Assembly (NCBI GenBank): GCA_016716745.1
Contig: JADJVD010000005.1
Span: 248,001-312,000 of the forward strand
Direction: 5' to 3'
DNA: 64,000 nucleotides
Source: Hyphomicrobiales bacterium
Lineage (GTDB): Bacteria; Pseudomonadota; Alphaproteobacteria; Rhizobiales; Beijerinckiaceae
Below are positions 32,301-43,165 of the stretch, in pieces. The notes under the pieces were generated by a model. It ran no database searches and was not told the origin of the DNA. It saw only the letters and a program-made list of their open reading frames with translations. The first letter of the stretch is position 1, and each line of letters starts with the position of its first letter. The translations under genes and the position numbers were made by a program.

Positions 32301-33416
32301 GAGCTGGTAGCCGCCGGGTCCGATGTCCCATGGTTCCGCGATGAGCCGCAGCTCGCGCAACAACGGATCTTGGCGGATCGCGGCGAGAAAGGGCGCGGTC
32401 TCGTCGAAGCCATCGTCGCGGCGCGCGAGCGTTGTCGCCAGATCGAATCGAAAGCCGTCGACGCCGCCGTCGCGCGCCCATGTGCGCAGCGCGTCGAGCG
32501 CGAGGCGCAGCGGTTCGGGACGGTCAAGCGCCAGAACGTTGCCGCAGCCGGCGTCGTTGACGTAACCGCCATCCTGCGCGCGTCTGTAATACAGCGCGTC
32601 GTCGAGGCCGCGCAGGCCGAGCGTCGGCCCCAGCGCGTCGCTCTCGCCGGTGTGGTTGAGCACGACGTCGAGAATGACTTCGAGTTCGGCCGCATGCAGC
32701 GCGCGCGTCGCGGCTTGCACCTCGCGCCAGCCGCCGGGCGCAAGGCGCGGATCGGGCGCCATCGGCGCCACCGGATTGTAGCCCCAGGCGTTGGTCAGCC
32801 CGAGCGGCGGCAGATGTCGCTCGTCGACCCACGCCGCGCAGGGCATGAGTTCGACTGTCGTGACGCCGAGCGAAACGAGATGCGCGACAGCCGCAGGATG
32901 GGCGAGGCCCGCAAAGGTTCCGCGCTGCGCTTCCGGCACGGCGTCGAGCCGCTTGGTGAAGCCGCGCACGTTGAGTTCGTAGACAACGAGATCGCGCCAC
33001 GGCCGCAGCGCGCGCGGCGGAGCCGACACCGGCGCGATGTGTCGCGCGACCGCCTTCGGCATGTCTGGCGCGCTGTCGGCGCCGCTCGCAGGGAACATCG
33101 AAGGCGCGAGCGCGAAGGCGCGATCCAGCTCGCGCGCGTAAGGATCGACGAGGAGCTTGCGCGGGTCGAACTGCGGCGCCTCGCCATGCGCGCGAAACCC
33201 GTAGCGCTGGCCTTCGCACAGACCTTCGACGAAGCCGAACCATACCTCGCCGAGACGCGAAGGCAGCGGCAGCCGCGCGGCTTCGAGGCCTGTTTCGTCG
33301 AACAGACACAGCTCGACGCGCGTGGCGCGGCGCGAGACGACGGCGACGTTGGCGCCGTCGTCGACAAGCGTCAGGCCGAGCGGCTCGGGCGCGCCGGGCC
33401 GCATCCGCAAACTCAT
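29310..33416 (-). CDS. GlgX-MalQ fusion: glycogen debranching enzyme and 4-alpha-glucanotransferase
   Basis: A 1368-residue bifunctional protein. Residues 1 to about 660 are GH13 GlgX: CBM48-like start, VYELNVRGFTK, ILDVVLNHTGE, GVDGFRFDLATTL with the nucleophile Asp, LIAEPWD with the acid/base Glu, and VVAHDGFTLADLV. Residues about 690-1368 are GH77 MalQ: AQLYSVRRDADSGVGDF, SPYHPSDRRFLDPL, GALRIDHAMGL, VVAEDLGTVPEGF and ATHDLPTLAGWW. GlgX removes the short branches left by phosphorylase and MalQ re-extends or disproportionates the malto-oligosaccharides. It overlaps pgm by 4 bp and ends the glycogen operon. Both catalytic sets look intact, so this is a natural fusion rather than a missing stop. 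Confidence 0.93.
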   Translation of the reverse strand: MSLRMRPGAPEPLGLTLVDDGANVAVVSRRATRVELCLFDETGLEAARLPLPSRLGEVWFGFVEGLCEGQRYGFRAHGEAPQFDPRKLLVDPYARELDRAFALAPSMFPASGADSAPDMPKAVARHIAPVSAPPRALRPWRDLVVYELNVRGFTKRLDAVPEAQRGTFAGLAHPAAVAHLVSLGVTTVELMPCAAWVDERHLPPLGLTNAWGYNPVAPMAPDPRLAPGGWREVQAATRALHAAELEVILDVVLNHTGESDALGPTLGLRGLDDALYYRRAQDGGYVNDAGCGNVLALDRPEPLRLALDALRTWARDGGVDGFRFDLATTLARRDDGFDETAPFLAAIRQDPLLRELRLIAEPWDIGPGGYQLGRFPAAWGEWNDKYRDDARRFWRGDAGMVGAMATRLAGSQDAFARKAPSRSVNFVVAHDGFTLADLVSCERKRNEANGERNRDGTDDNLSWNNGAEGANDDAAIRAARLNDQRALLATLLLSRGTPMLAMGAELGHTQHGNNNAYAQDNEISWLDWAAADASLLAFARRVVGLRAAHPALTRDAFLAGDALDATLVPDVAWLKPDGAAMREEDWPRARALIAALYAPQEDGREADRALVILNPSREALDVSPPAPREGFVWRLALDSSAPESVERDVDDRIAAPARAALLLVEAREPRRSRAAPDSALLDRLAQAAGLAPEWSEISGARHSVSDATKRALLKGMRQPVDSAAAVRDALAALAAEQDLRALPITAQAREGAPVALRVPGEPRRLALEIAREDGARHRVVVAPSEMAPLRRRAVDGRMIDAVAFALPAQPAGRHVATRLDAPDAPCRLTVTPPAFLPQRLLDEGALGVSAQLYSVRRDADSGVGDFETLAVLAERAARAGAATLGLNPLHALFATEPDRASPYHPSDRRFLDPLTIALDRVEAIAGVPVRAVDAGASALVDYPRVRETKRAALRAAHVAFGARRDDAAHRDFATFIGEGGEALTRFALHEALREALGRGWRDWPQALRAADAAALADAAHAHRAGVDFALFEQWIAARQFERAAARGCAAGLWLGLYRDLAVGAAPDGAEAWREQDRLIGGASIGAPPDPFSAAGQIWALPASDPLIARREGYASFRALLAANMRFAGALRIDHAMGLQRLFLVPDGGAGADGAYLAYPRDDLLAELALESARARCVVVAEDLGTVPEGFRDALAQANVLSYRVLMFEQDEAGFRAPRDYPERAVACAATHDLPTLAGWWEGRDIDERARLGQFDAAQADLARATRGDEKRRLLEALAREGLFGREIEEGLAAPFDATLREAIHAFVSITPAALAMLQLDDLAGERDSVNLPGTDRERPNWRRRIATPVETLLTERLPERRRPPTETG

Positions 33417-35047
33417 GTGATGACGCTCGGCTCGGCGCGGCCGGTGTGCTGTTCGATTCCCACGATGGAGCGCGACAGCGCAACGAGATCGGCGAGCGCG
33501 GTCTGCGTCTCGATCTCCTGCTTGCTCGCGTCGGGCTCGTAGCGTTCGATGTAGACGCGCAGGGTCGCGCCGGCCGTACCGGTGCCGGAGAGGCGATAGA
33601 CGATGCGCGCGCCGTCGGCGAAGATCAGACGCACGCCCTGTCTGGCCGAATCCGATCCGTCGACAGGATCGTGATAGGCGAAGTCGTCGGCCTCGGCGAC
33701 GGTCAGCGCGCCGAAGCGCCGGCCTTTCAACGTCGGCAGGCGCTCGCGCAGGCTTCCCATCAGCGCGTTGGCGCCGGCTGCGTCCACTTCCTCATAGTCG
33801 TGGCGCGAATAGTAGTTGCGGCCGTAGCTCGCCCAGTGCGCGCGCACGATGTCGGCGACGCTCTGCTTGCGCGCGGCGACGATGTTGAGCCACATTAGAA
33901 CGGCCCACAGACCATCCTTCTCGCGCACATGGTTCGAGCCCGTGCCCGCAGATTCCTCGCCGCAGATGGTGACGAGATCGGCGTCGAGCAGATTGCCGAA
34001 GAACTTCCAGCCCGTCGGCGTCTCGTAAGCGCTGACGCCCATCTTGGCGGCGACGCGGTCGGCCGCCGCGCTCGTCGGCATCGAGCGTGCGACGCCGGAG
34101 ATTCCCTTGGCGTAGCCGGGGGCCAGATGCGCGTTGGCGGCGATCATCGCGAGCGAGTCCGACGGCGTCACGAACATGCCGCGTCCGATGACAAGATTGC
34201 GGTCGCCGTCGCCGTCCGACGCCGCGCAGATGTCGGGCGCGTCCGCCGACATGGCGAGATCGTAGAGGTGTTTGGCGTGCACCAGGTTGGGGTCGGGGTG
34301 ATGGCCGCCGAAATCGGGCAGCGGCTCGCCGTTGATCACAGTGCCGGGCGCGGCGCCGAGCGCGCCTTCTAGGATCGCCTTGGCGTAAGGTCCGGTGACG
34401 GCCGACATGGCGTCGAAGCGCATCGTGAAGCCGTTCGCGAACATCGCGCGGATCGCGGCGAAGTCGAACAGGCGCTCCATGAGCTTGCGATAGTCGGCGA
34501 CGGGATCGACGATCTCGACCGTCATCGCGCCGAGCCGCGTCTGGCCGAGTTTGTCGAGATCGACGTCGGGCGCCTCGACGATGCGATAGGCGTCGATCGT
34601 CCTGGTGCGCGCGAAGATCGCGTTGGTGATCTTCTCCGGCGCGGGGCCGCCATTGCCGATGTTGTACTTGATGCCGAAATCGCCGTCCGGTCCGCCGGGA
34701 TTGTGGCTCGCCGACAGAATGAGTCCGCCGAAGGCGCCAAGCGAACGGATCAGCGCGGAGGCGGCCGGCGTCGACAGGATGCCGCCCTTGCCGACGACGA
34801 GGCGGCCGAAGCCGTTCGCCGCCGCCATCTTGACGACGGTCTGGATCGTTTCGCGATTGAAGTACCGTCCGTCGCCGCCGACGACGAGCGTCTTGCCGGC
34901 GAAGCCCTCGAGCGAGTCGAAGATCGACTGCACGAAGTTCTCGACATAATTCGGCTGCTGGAAGTGCGGAACCTTCTTGCGCAGGCCGGAGGTGCCGGGC
35001 GCCTGATCGAGATAGGGCTTCGTTGCGACGGTCTTCACGCTCATCAT
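33413..35047 (-). CDS. pgm: Phosphoglucomutase, alpha-D-glucose specific
   Basis: A 544-residue phosphoglucomutase interconverting glucose-1-phosphate and glucose-6-phosphate, linking glycogen to central metabolism. Motifs: GTSGLRKKV, phosphoserine loop LILSASHNPGG, metal loop ASDGDGDRN, sugar loop GEESAGTGSNHVREKDGLWA, and phosphate loop RLSGTGTAGATLR. The start is one of two adjacent ATGs; the first (35047) gives the ATGA overlap with glgA. A longer in-frame extension upstream lies inside glgA and is not conserved. Confidence 0.95.
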   Translation of the reverse strand: MMSVKTVATKPYLDQAPGTSGLRKKVPHFQQPNYVENFVQSIFDSLEGFAGKTLVVGGDGRYFNRETIQTVVKMAAANGFGRLVVGKGGILSTPAASALIRSLGAFGGLILSASHNPGGPDGDFGIKYNIGNGGPAPEKITNAIFARTRTIDAYRIVEAPDVDLDKLGQTRLGAMTVEIVDPVADYRKLMERLFDFAAIRAMFANGFTMRFDAMSAVTGPYAKAILEGALGAAPGTVINGEPLPDFGGHHPDPNLVHAKHLYDLAMSADAPDICAASDGDGDRNLVIGRGMFVTPSDSLAMIAANAHLAPGYAKGISGVARSMPTSAAADRVAAKMGVSAYETPTGWKFFGNLLDADLVTICGEESAGTGSNHVREKDGLWAVLMWLNIVAARKQSVADIVRAHWASYGRNYYSRHDYEEVDAAGANALMGSLRERLPTLKGRRFGALTVAEADDFAYHDPVDGSDSARQGVRLIFADGARIVYRLSGTGTAGATLRVYIERYEPDASKQEIETQTALADLVALSRSIVGIEQHTGRAEPSVIT

Positions 35048-36531
35048 GCGACTCGGCGGTTGGAGGCGTTCGCTCGTATCAGCGCGCGGTAAAGATCCGC
35101 GTAATGGCGGGCCGGCGCGTCCCACGAAACGTCGGTCGCCATGCCGTTGGCCTGCAAGGCCTTCCATGTCGGCGCGTCGCGATGCAGCGCAGCCGCGCGG
35201 CGCAGCGCGTGAGCGAGGCGGGCGGCCGATCCGGCGGCGAATTGCAGGCCGGTTGCGACGCCGGCGGCGAGCGCCATCTCGTTGGCGTCGACGATGGTGT
35301 CGGCGAGCCCGCCGACGCGCGCGACGACCGGCACGGCGCCGTAGCGCAGCGCGCAGAGCTGCGTCAGGCCGCAGGGCTCGAAGCGGGAGGGCACGAGCAG
35401 CGCGTCGCAGCCGGCCTGCACGAGGTGGGCGAGCTGCTCGTCATAACCGAGGAACAGGCCGATGCGGCCGGGATGCGAGGAGGCGGCGGCGCGGAAGGCG
35501 GCTTCGAGATCGGCGTCGCCGGCGCCGAGCAAGGCGAGCTGGATGTTCTCCTCGAACAGCGTCGGCAGGCATTCGAGCAGGAGGTCGAGCCCCTTCTGCC
35601 AGGAGAGCCGCGAGACGACGCCGAGCACGAGCGCCTGCGGATCGTCGTCGAGGCGCAGGCGCGCGCGCAATGCGGCGCGGTTCTTTTGCTTTGCGCGCGC
35701 GTTGGGCGCGGCGTAGGCGGCGGCGATGTGAGGGTCGGCCTTCGGATTCCACACGTCCGTGTCGACGCCGTTCAGAATGCCGTGCAGGGCGGCCGCGCGC
35801 GCGCGCAACAGGCCGTCGAGCCCCATGCCGGCCTCGGGGCTCTGGATCTCGAGCGCGTAGCTCGGCGAAACCGTGGTGATGGCGTCGGCGAGTTGCAGGC
35901 CCGCCTTCAGGAAGCCGATCGCGCCGTAATATTCGACGCCGTCGATGGCGAAACTCTCCGGCGGCAGGCCGAGCGCGCCCAGCATGTCGCGCGGGAACTG
36001 GCCCTGAAAGGCGAGGTTGTGGACGGTGACGACCGTGGCGGGGCGCGCGGCGTCCTGATAGCGCAGGAAGGCGGGCAGCAGAGCGGCCTGCCAGTCGTGC
36101 GCATGCACCAGATCGGGCCGCCAGCCTTTCAACACGCCGAGCGCGACGTCGGCGCCGGCGCGGGCGAGGGCTGCGAAGCGGATTGCGTTGTCGGGCCAGT
36201 CCGCGCCGTCCGGCCCGATATAGGGGTTGCCGGGGCGCGAATAGAGGTGCGGCGCGTCGAGCGCAATCAGATCGAGCGCGCCGACGCGGCCGGCGACGAG
36301 GCGAGCGGGGCCGCCATAGAGTGCGCGATAGGCGTGGACAGGTTCGGCGTCCTCCAGCTTGTCCATCACGGCCGGATAGCCGGGGACGAGCGTGCGCGTT
36401 TCGACGCCCTCCCGCGCCAGAGCGCCGGGCAGGGCGCCGACGACGTCGGCGAGGCCGCCTGTCTTGACGAGGGGGTAGATTTCCGAGGCGACGGCGAGCG
36501 CCTTCGCGCGGGCGCGGCGCGGCTGGCTCAT
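35044..36531 (-). CDS. glgA: Glycogen synthase (ADP-glucose)
   Basis: GT5 glycogen synthase (495 residues) that extends alpha-1,4-glucan from ADP-glucose. The N-terminal ADP-glucose motif is present as VKTGGLADVVGALPGAL; HAHDWQAALLP, NGVDTDVWNP, SRLSWQKGLDLLLE and the catalytic region SRFEPCGLTQLCALRYGAVPVV follow. It overlaps glgC upstream and pgm downstream by 4 bp each, so the three are translationally coupled. Confidence 0.96.
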   Translation of the reverse strand: MSQPRRARAKALAVASEIYPLVKTGGLADVVGALPGALAREGVETRTLVPGYPAVMDKLEDAEPVHAYRALYGGPARLVAGRVGALDLIALDAPHLYSRPGNPYIGPDGADWPDNAIRFAALARAGADVALGVLKGWRPDLVHAHDWQAALLPAFLRYQDAARPATVVTVHNLAFQGQFPRDMLGALGLPPESFAIDGVEYYGAIGFLKAGLQLADAITTVSPSYALEIQSPEAGMGLDGLLRARAAALHGILNGVDTDVWNPKADPHIAAAYAAPNARAKQKNRAALRARLRLDDDPQALVLGVVSRLSWQKGLDLLLECLPTLFEENIQLALLGAGDADLEAAFRAAASSHPGRIGLFLGYDEQLAHLVQAGCDALLVPSRFEPCGLTQLCALRYGAVPVVARVGGLADTIVDANEMALAAGVATGLQFAAGSAARLAHALRRAAALHRDAPTWKALQANGMATDVSWDAPARHYADLYRALIRANASNRRVA

Positions 36532-37781
36532 GCGGAGAGCCTGTCGATCATCGACTGCGTGATCAGTGAGACGCCGCCCGGGCTGCGGCGGAAGCGTCTG
36601 GCGTCGAGTTCGGGGTCCTCGCCCACGACGAGCCCCTCCGGGATGCGCACGCCGCGGTCGATCACGACGTTGCGCAGGCGCGCTGAGCGACCGACGTCGA
36701 CATAAGGCAGGATCACCGCGTTCTCGACGAGGCCGTAGGAATTCACGCGCACGCCGGTGAACAGGAGCGAGCGTCGCAGGCTTGAGCCGGAGACGATGCA
36801 GCCTCCCGAAATCAGCGAGGAGATCGCCTGTCCGCGCCGCGCCTCGTCGTCATGCACGAACTTCGCGGGCGGGGTGATCTCGCCATAGGTCCAGATCGGC
36901 CAGTCGCGGTCGTAGAGATCCAGCTCGGGCGTCACGTCGGTGAGGTCGATGTTGGCGGACCAGTAGGCGTCGACCGTGCCGACGTCGCGCCAGTAGGCCT
37001 CGCGCTCCATGCTGGAGCGCACGCAGGAGCGCGTGAAGGGATGCGCGACGGCTTTGCCGTTGTTCACCAGATACGGAATGATGTCGTTGCCGAAATCGCG
37101 CTTCGATGTCGGATCGGAGGCGTCGCGCTTCAACTGGTCGTAGAGGAACTTCGCCTCGAAAACATAGATGCCCATGGAGGCCAGCGCCTTGTCGGGCTTG
37201 CCCGGCATCGGCGGCGGCTCCTTCGGCTTTTCGAGGAAGGAGATGATGCGGTCGTCGGCGTCGACATGCATGACGCCGAAGCCCTTCGCCTCTTCGAGCG
37301 GCACTTCGAGGCAGCCGATGGTCACGTCGGCCTTCTGGTCGACGTGCTGCTGCAGCATCTTCTCGTAGTCCATCTTGTAGATATGGTCGCCGGCCAGGAT
37401 GATGATCCAGGTCGGGCCGTAGCTCTCGATGATGTCGACGTTCTGATACACGGCGTCGGCCGTGCCGAGATACCACATGTCCTCCGAGACGCGCTGGCTG
37501 GCCGGCAGGATGTCGAAACTCTCGTTGCGCTCGGGACGGAAGAAGCTCCAGCCGCGCTGCAGATGGCGGATGAGGCTGTGGGCCTTGTATTGCGTCGCCA
37601 CCGCGATGCGGCGGATGCCGGAGTTCAGCGCGTTGGACAGCGCGAAATCGATGATGCGCGACTTGCCGCCGAAATAGACGGCCGGCTTGGCGCGGAAATC
37701 GGTGAGCTCCATCAGGCGGCTGCCGCGGCCGCCGGCCAGCACATAGGCCATGGCGTTACGGGCGAGGGGGGCTTCGGTCAT
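36528..37781 (-). CDS. glgC: Glucose-1-phosphate adenylyltransferase
   Basis: ADP-glucose pyrophosphorylase (417 residues), the committed and usually allosterically controlled step of glycogen synthesis. Motifs: VLAGGRGSRLMELTDFRAKP, WYLGTADAVYQN, ILAGDHIYKMDYEKML, FLEKPKEP and YWRDVGTVDAYW; the C-terminal left-handed beta-helix region includes SSLRRSLLFTGVRVNSY. The start was put at 37781 (MTEAPL) because the upstream extension is not conserved. It is separated from glgB by 128 bp, the widest gap in the operon, where an internal promoter could sit. Confidence 0.96.
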   Translation of the reverse strand: MTEAPLARNAMAYVLAGGRGSRLMELTDFRAKPAVYFGGKSRIIDFALSNALNSGIRRIAVATQYKAHSLIRHLQRGWSFFRPERNESFDILPASQRVSEDMWYLGTADAVYQNVDIIESYGPTWIIILAGDHIYKMDYEKMLQQHVDQKADVTIGCLEVPLEEAKGFGVMHVDADDRIISFLEKPKEPPPMPGKPDKALASMGIYVFEAKFLYDQLKRDASDPTSKRDFGNDIIPYLVNNGKAVAHPFTRSCVRSSMEREAYWRDVGTVDAYWSANIDLTDVTPELDLYDRDWPIWTYGEITPPAKFVHDDEARRGQAISSLISGGCIVSGSSLRRSLLFTGVRVNSYGLVENAVILPYVDVGRSARLRNVVIDRGVRIPEGLVVGEDPELDARRFRRSPGGVSLITQSMIDRLSA

Positions 37782-37909
37782 CGTGTCACCGTGGGCTCGT
37801 CCGACGTCATCGACCGCGCCGGCGCCCATCCCCTAGGCAATCGGCGGACCGGCTCCGGCGCCCGAAGGCGTCGCGCTTTCGTATATAGCGAGCTGAAACG
37901 CCGCCCGCG

Positions 37910-40120
37910 TCAATCTGGATCAAACAGGAGATAGACGGCGGCGAGCGGGGGCGCCGTCACCTCGGCGGCGGCGGGGAAGCCGCGATGGCCCGGCTCGGCG
38001 GCCGTGACCGCGCCGAGATTGCCGACGCCGGAGCCGCCATAGGCGGGCGCGTCAGTGTTCAGGATCTCGCGCCAACGGCCGGCGCGGGGCAGGCCGATCC
38101 GGTACTTCTCGCGCGCCACGGGCGTGAAGTTGAAGATGGCGGCGACCGTCGGGCCGCCGGCGCCGTCGTGACGCAGGAAGGCGACCACGGATTGCTCGGC
38201 GTCGTCCACCACCAGCCACTCGAACCCCTCGGACTCGCAATCGCGGGCGTGCAAGGCGGGAATGTCGCGGTAGAGGCGGTTGAGGTCGCGCACCAGCGCG
38301 GCGACGCCGGCGTGGGGGGCGAGTCTGGCCTGCTCCCAGTCGAGCCCCGTGTTCTCGTTCCACTCCGGCCCCTGCGCGAACTCCTGCCCCATGAACAGAA
38401 GCTTCTTGCCGGGATGGGCCCACATGAAGGCGTAATAAAGCCGGACGTTGGCGAACTTGCGCCAGGCGTCGCCCGGCATCTTGCCGAGGATCGAGCCTTT
38501 GCCGTGCACCACCTCGTCATGCGAGAGCGGCAGGATGAAATTCTCGCTGAAGGCGTACATCAGCGCGAAGGTAAGCTTGTCGTGGTGGTGTCTGCGGTGA
38601 ACGGGATCCTCCGCCATGTAGCGGAGCGTGTCGTTCATCCAGCCCATGTTCCATTTGAAGCCGAAGCCGAGGCCGCCGGCGTGGGTGGGCGCGGAGACGC
38701 CCGGCCAGGCGGTCGATTCCTCGGCCACCATCTGCGCGCCGGGGAAGGCTGCGTAGACGAGTTCGTTGGCGCGGCGCAGGAAGGCCACCGCGTCCCAGTT
38801 CTCCTTGCCGCCTTGCGGGTTGGGAAGCCACTCGCCGTGCTTGCGCGAGTAGTCGAGATAGAGCATCGAGGCGACCGCATCGACGCGCAGACCGTCGACG
38901 TGAAAGCGGTCGAACCAGTAGAGCGCGTTGGCGGCGAGGATGTTGGCGACCTCGCGGCGGCCGAAATCGTAGATCGCGGTGTTCCAGTCCGGGTGGAAGC
39001 CGCGCCGCGGGTCGGGATGCTCGTAGAGGGCGGCGCCGTCGAAGCGGGCGAGTCCGTGCGGATCGACCGGGAAATGCGCAGGCACCCAGTCGAGCAGGAT
39101 CGACAGGCCGGACGCATGCGCACGGTCGACGAAACGCTGCATGCCCTCCGGCTCGCCGAAGCGGCGCGTCGGCGCGAACAGGCCGATCGGCTGGTAGCCC
39201 CAGGAGGCGTCGAGCGGATGCTCGGAGACGGGCATCAGCTCGAGATGGGTGAAGCCCATATCGACGGCGTAGGGGATGAGCTGGTCGGCCAGCTCGTCCC
39301 AGGTCAGAAAGCGGTTGTCGGGGCCGCGGCGCCAGGAGCCCAGATGCGCCTCGAGGATCGACATCGGAGCGCGGCGCGGATCGCGCGCGGCGCGCGCCTC
39401 GAGATGGCCCGCATCGGCCCAGACGTGACGGTCGTTGCGGGCGACGACGGAGGCGGTGGAAGGCCGCAGCTCGCCGGCGAAGCCGAACGGATCGGCCTTC
39501 AGCGGCTGTAGATCGCCCTTCGGGCCGACGATCTCGAACTTGTAGATCGCGCCTTCGCCGAGGCCGGGGATGAAAATCTCCCACACCCCCGAATCGACGC
39601 GCTTGCGCATCTGGCTGCGGCGGCCGTCCCACTGGTTGAAGTCGCCGACGACGGAAACGCGCCGCGCCTGCGGCGCCCAGACGGCGAAATGCACGCCCTC
39701 GGCGCCTTCATGCGCGATCGGATGGGCGCCGAGCTTCTCGTAGAGACGCAGATGCGAGCCCTCGACGAGCAGATAATCGTCGAGAGGCCCGAGCACCGGG
39801 CCGAAGGCGTACGGATCGACAAAGGACCATTCGTCGCCGCCGCGGCGCGCGACGAGCCGATAGCGCGGCGCATCCTTCGCGCCGGGGATCAGGCCCTCGA
39901 AGAATCCCTCGCCGCGCGGCTCGAGGGTCAGCAGGCTGGCGCCGTCGTCGGCGACGGCGCGCGCTTCCTCCGCGCCCGGCAAGAGGGCGCGGATGGCGAG
40001 GCCGCCAGGTCGCCGATGCGGCCCGAGCACGGCGAACGGATCGCCGTGCCTTGCGTTCAGAATTGCGGCGACGTCGCGCTGCGAGGCCCGCCAGTTTCTC
40101 GCCGCTTGGCCTTTCGCCAC
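37910..40120 (-). CDS. glgB: 1,4-alpha-glucan branching enzyme
   Basis: GH13 branching enzyme (736 residues). An N-terminal GlgB domain (DPFAVLGPHRRPGG) and a CBM48 domain (HFAVWAPQARRVSVVGDFNQW) precede the barrel with HLELMPVSEHPLDASWGYQ, DWVPAHFP, GLRVDAVASMLYLDYSR with the nucleophile Asp, and MVAEESTAWPGVS with the acid/base Glu, then LPLSHDEVVHGKGS. It introduces alpha-1,6 branches. It lies 9 bp downstream of glgP. Confidence 0.96.
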   Translation of the reverse strand: MAKGQAARNWRASQRDVAAILNARHGDPFAVLGPHRRPGGLAIRALLPGAEEARAVADDGASLLTLEPRGEGFFEGLIPGAKDAPRYRLVARRGGDEWSFVDPYAFGPVLGPLDDYLLVEGSHLRLYEKLGAHPIAHEGAEGVHFAVWAPQARRVSVVGDFNQWDGRRSQMRKRVDSGVWEIFIPGLGEGAIYKFEIVGPKGDLQPLKADPFGFAGELRPSTASVVARNDRHVWADAGHLEARAARDPRRAPMSILEAHLGSWRRGPDNRFLTWDELADQLIPYAVDMGFTHLELMPVSEHPLDASWGYQPIGLFAPTRRFGEPEGMQRFVDRAHASGLSILLDWVPAHFPVDPHGLARFDGAALYEHPDPRRGFHPDWNTAIYDFGRREVANILAANALYWFDRFHVDGLRVDAVASMLYLDYSRKHGEWLPNPQGGKENWDAVAFLRRANELVYAAFPGAQMVAEESTAWPGVSAPTHAGGLGFGFKWNMGWMNDTLRYMAEDPVHRRHHHDKLTFALMYAFSENFILPLSHDEVVHGKGSILGKMPGDAWRKFANVRLYYAFMWAHPGKKLLFMGQEFAQGPEWNENTGLDWEQARLAPHAGVAALVRDLNRLYRDIPALHARDCESEGFEWLVVDDAEQSVVAFLRHDGAGGPTVAAIFNFTPVAREKYRIGLPRAGRWREILNTDAPAYGGSGVGNLGAVTAAEPGHRGFPAAAEVTAPPLAAVYLLFDPD

Positions 40121-40129
40121 CTGGCCTCC

Positions 40130-42607
<2,478 letters not shown>

Positions 42608-43165
42608 CAATCCTGTCTCCAGTCGCCGCGGCGGCGGCCTCATTCCGGCGGCGTCAACAGACCGCCGGGTCCTTGGCCAAGGCTTAGGCGGTCGGGCGGC
42701 GCGCCGCGCGCTCGAATGTTGGGCATCCACGTCCGAAATTGCAGCCGCATGACGGGTAGCCTGCGGCCATCCTGTGGGAAACACATTAATCGAAGCTGAG
42801 CGGACCCCGCACGCGCCGGGAGGCGCGCGGGCAGGGCGAAAGGGCCATTTGTGCGGGGCCTTCACGCCAGGGTCGGGCCGGCCAGAATGTCCGTCGCCCC
42901 GCGGGTTTCGTCCGCCGCGCCGATCGGGAACATCGCGCCCTCGCTCGCGCCGAGGCGCAGCGGCAGGATCGCCCGACGGTCGGGCGAGGCGCGCCGGCCC
43001 TCGGCCGCGCGCCTGCCGGGGAAGCCGATCACCACCGGATCGCCCTCGCTCGAGATCACGCTGGCCGAGATCGCGGTCGAGTCGTTCTTCCCGGCCGACG
43101 CGGCGTCGGCGCGGGCCCTCGCCCGGCGGGACACGCCGCCGGGCGCATGAGTGTGGAGCGTCGGC
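42608..43165. other. 558-bp region between glgP and soxF; two overlapping open frames of doubtful status
   Basis: This gap lies upstream of glgP and downstream of soxF. A minus-strand frame at 42862-43134 (GTG start, 90 codons) and a plus-strand frame at 42851-43150 (GTG start, or ATG at 42887) share third-codon positions that are almost all G or C, which is a coding-like signal but cannot tell the strands apart. Neither product is recognised and neither has a clear ribosome binding site. The part from about 42610 to 42850 should hold the glgP promoter. A GC-rich inverted repeat (CGCGCC/GGCGCG) lies near 42812-42827. Confidence 0.5.

Noticed and set aside
29295..33542. A 1415-codon open frame on the plus strand
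   Set aside because: It is antisense to glgX-malQ, whose two catalytic domains are fully conserved. Its product is arginine-rich with no domain, as expected in stop-poor GC-rich DNA.
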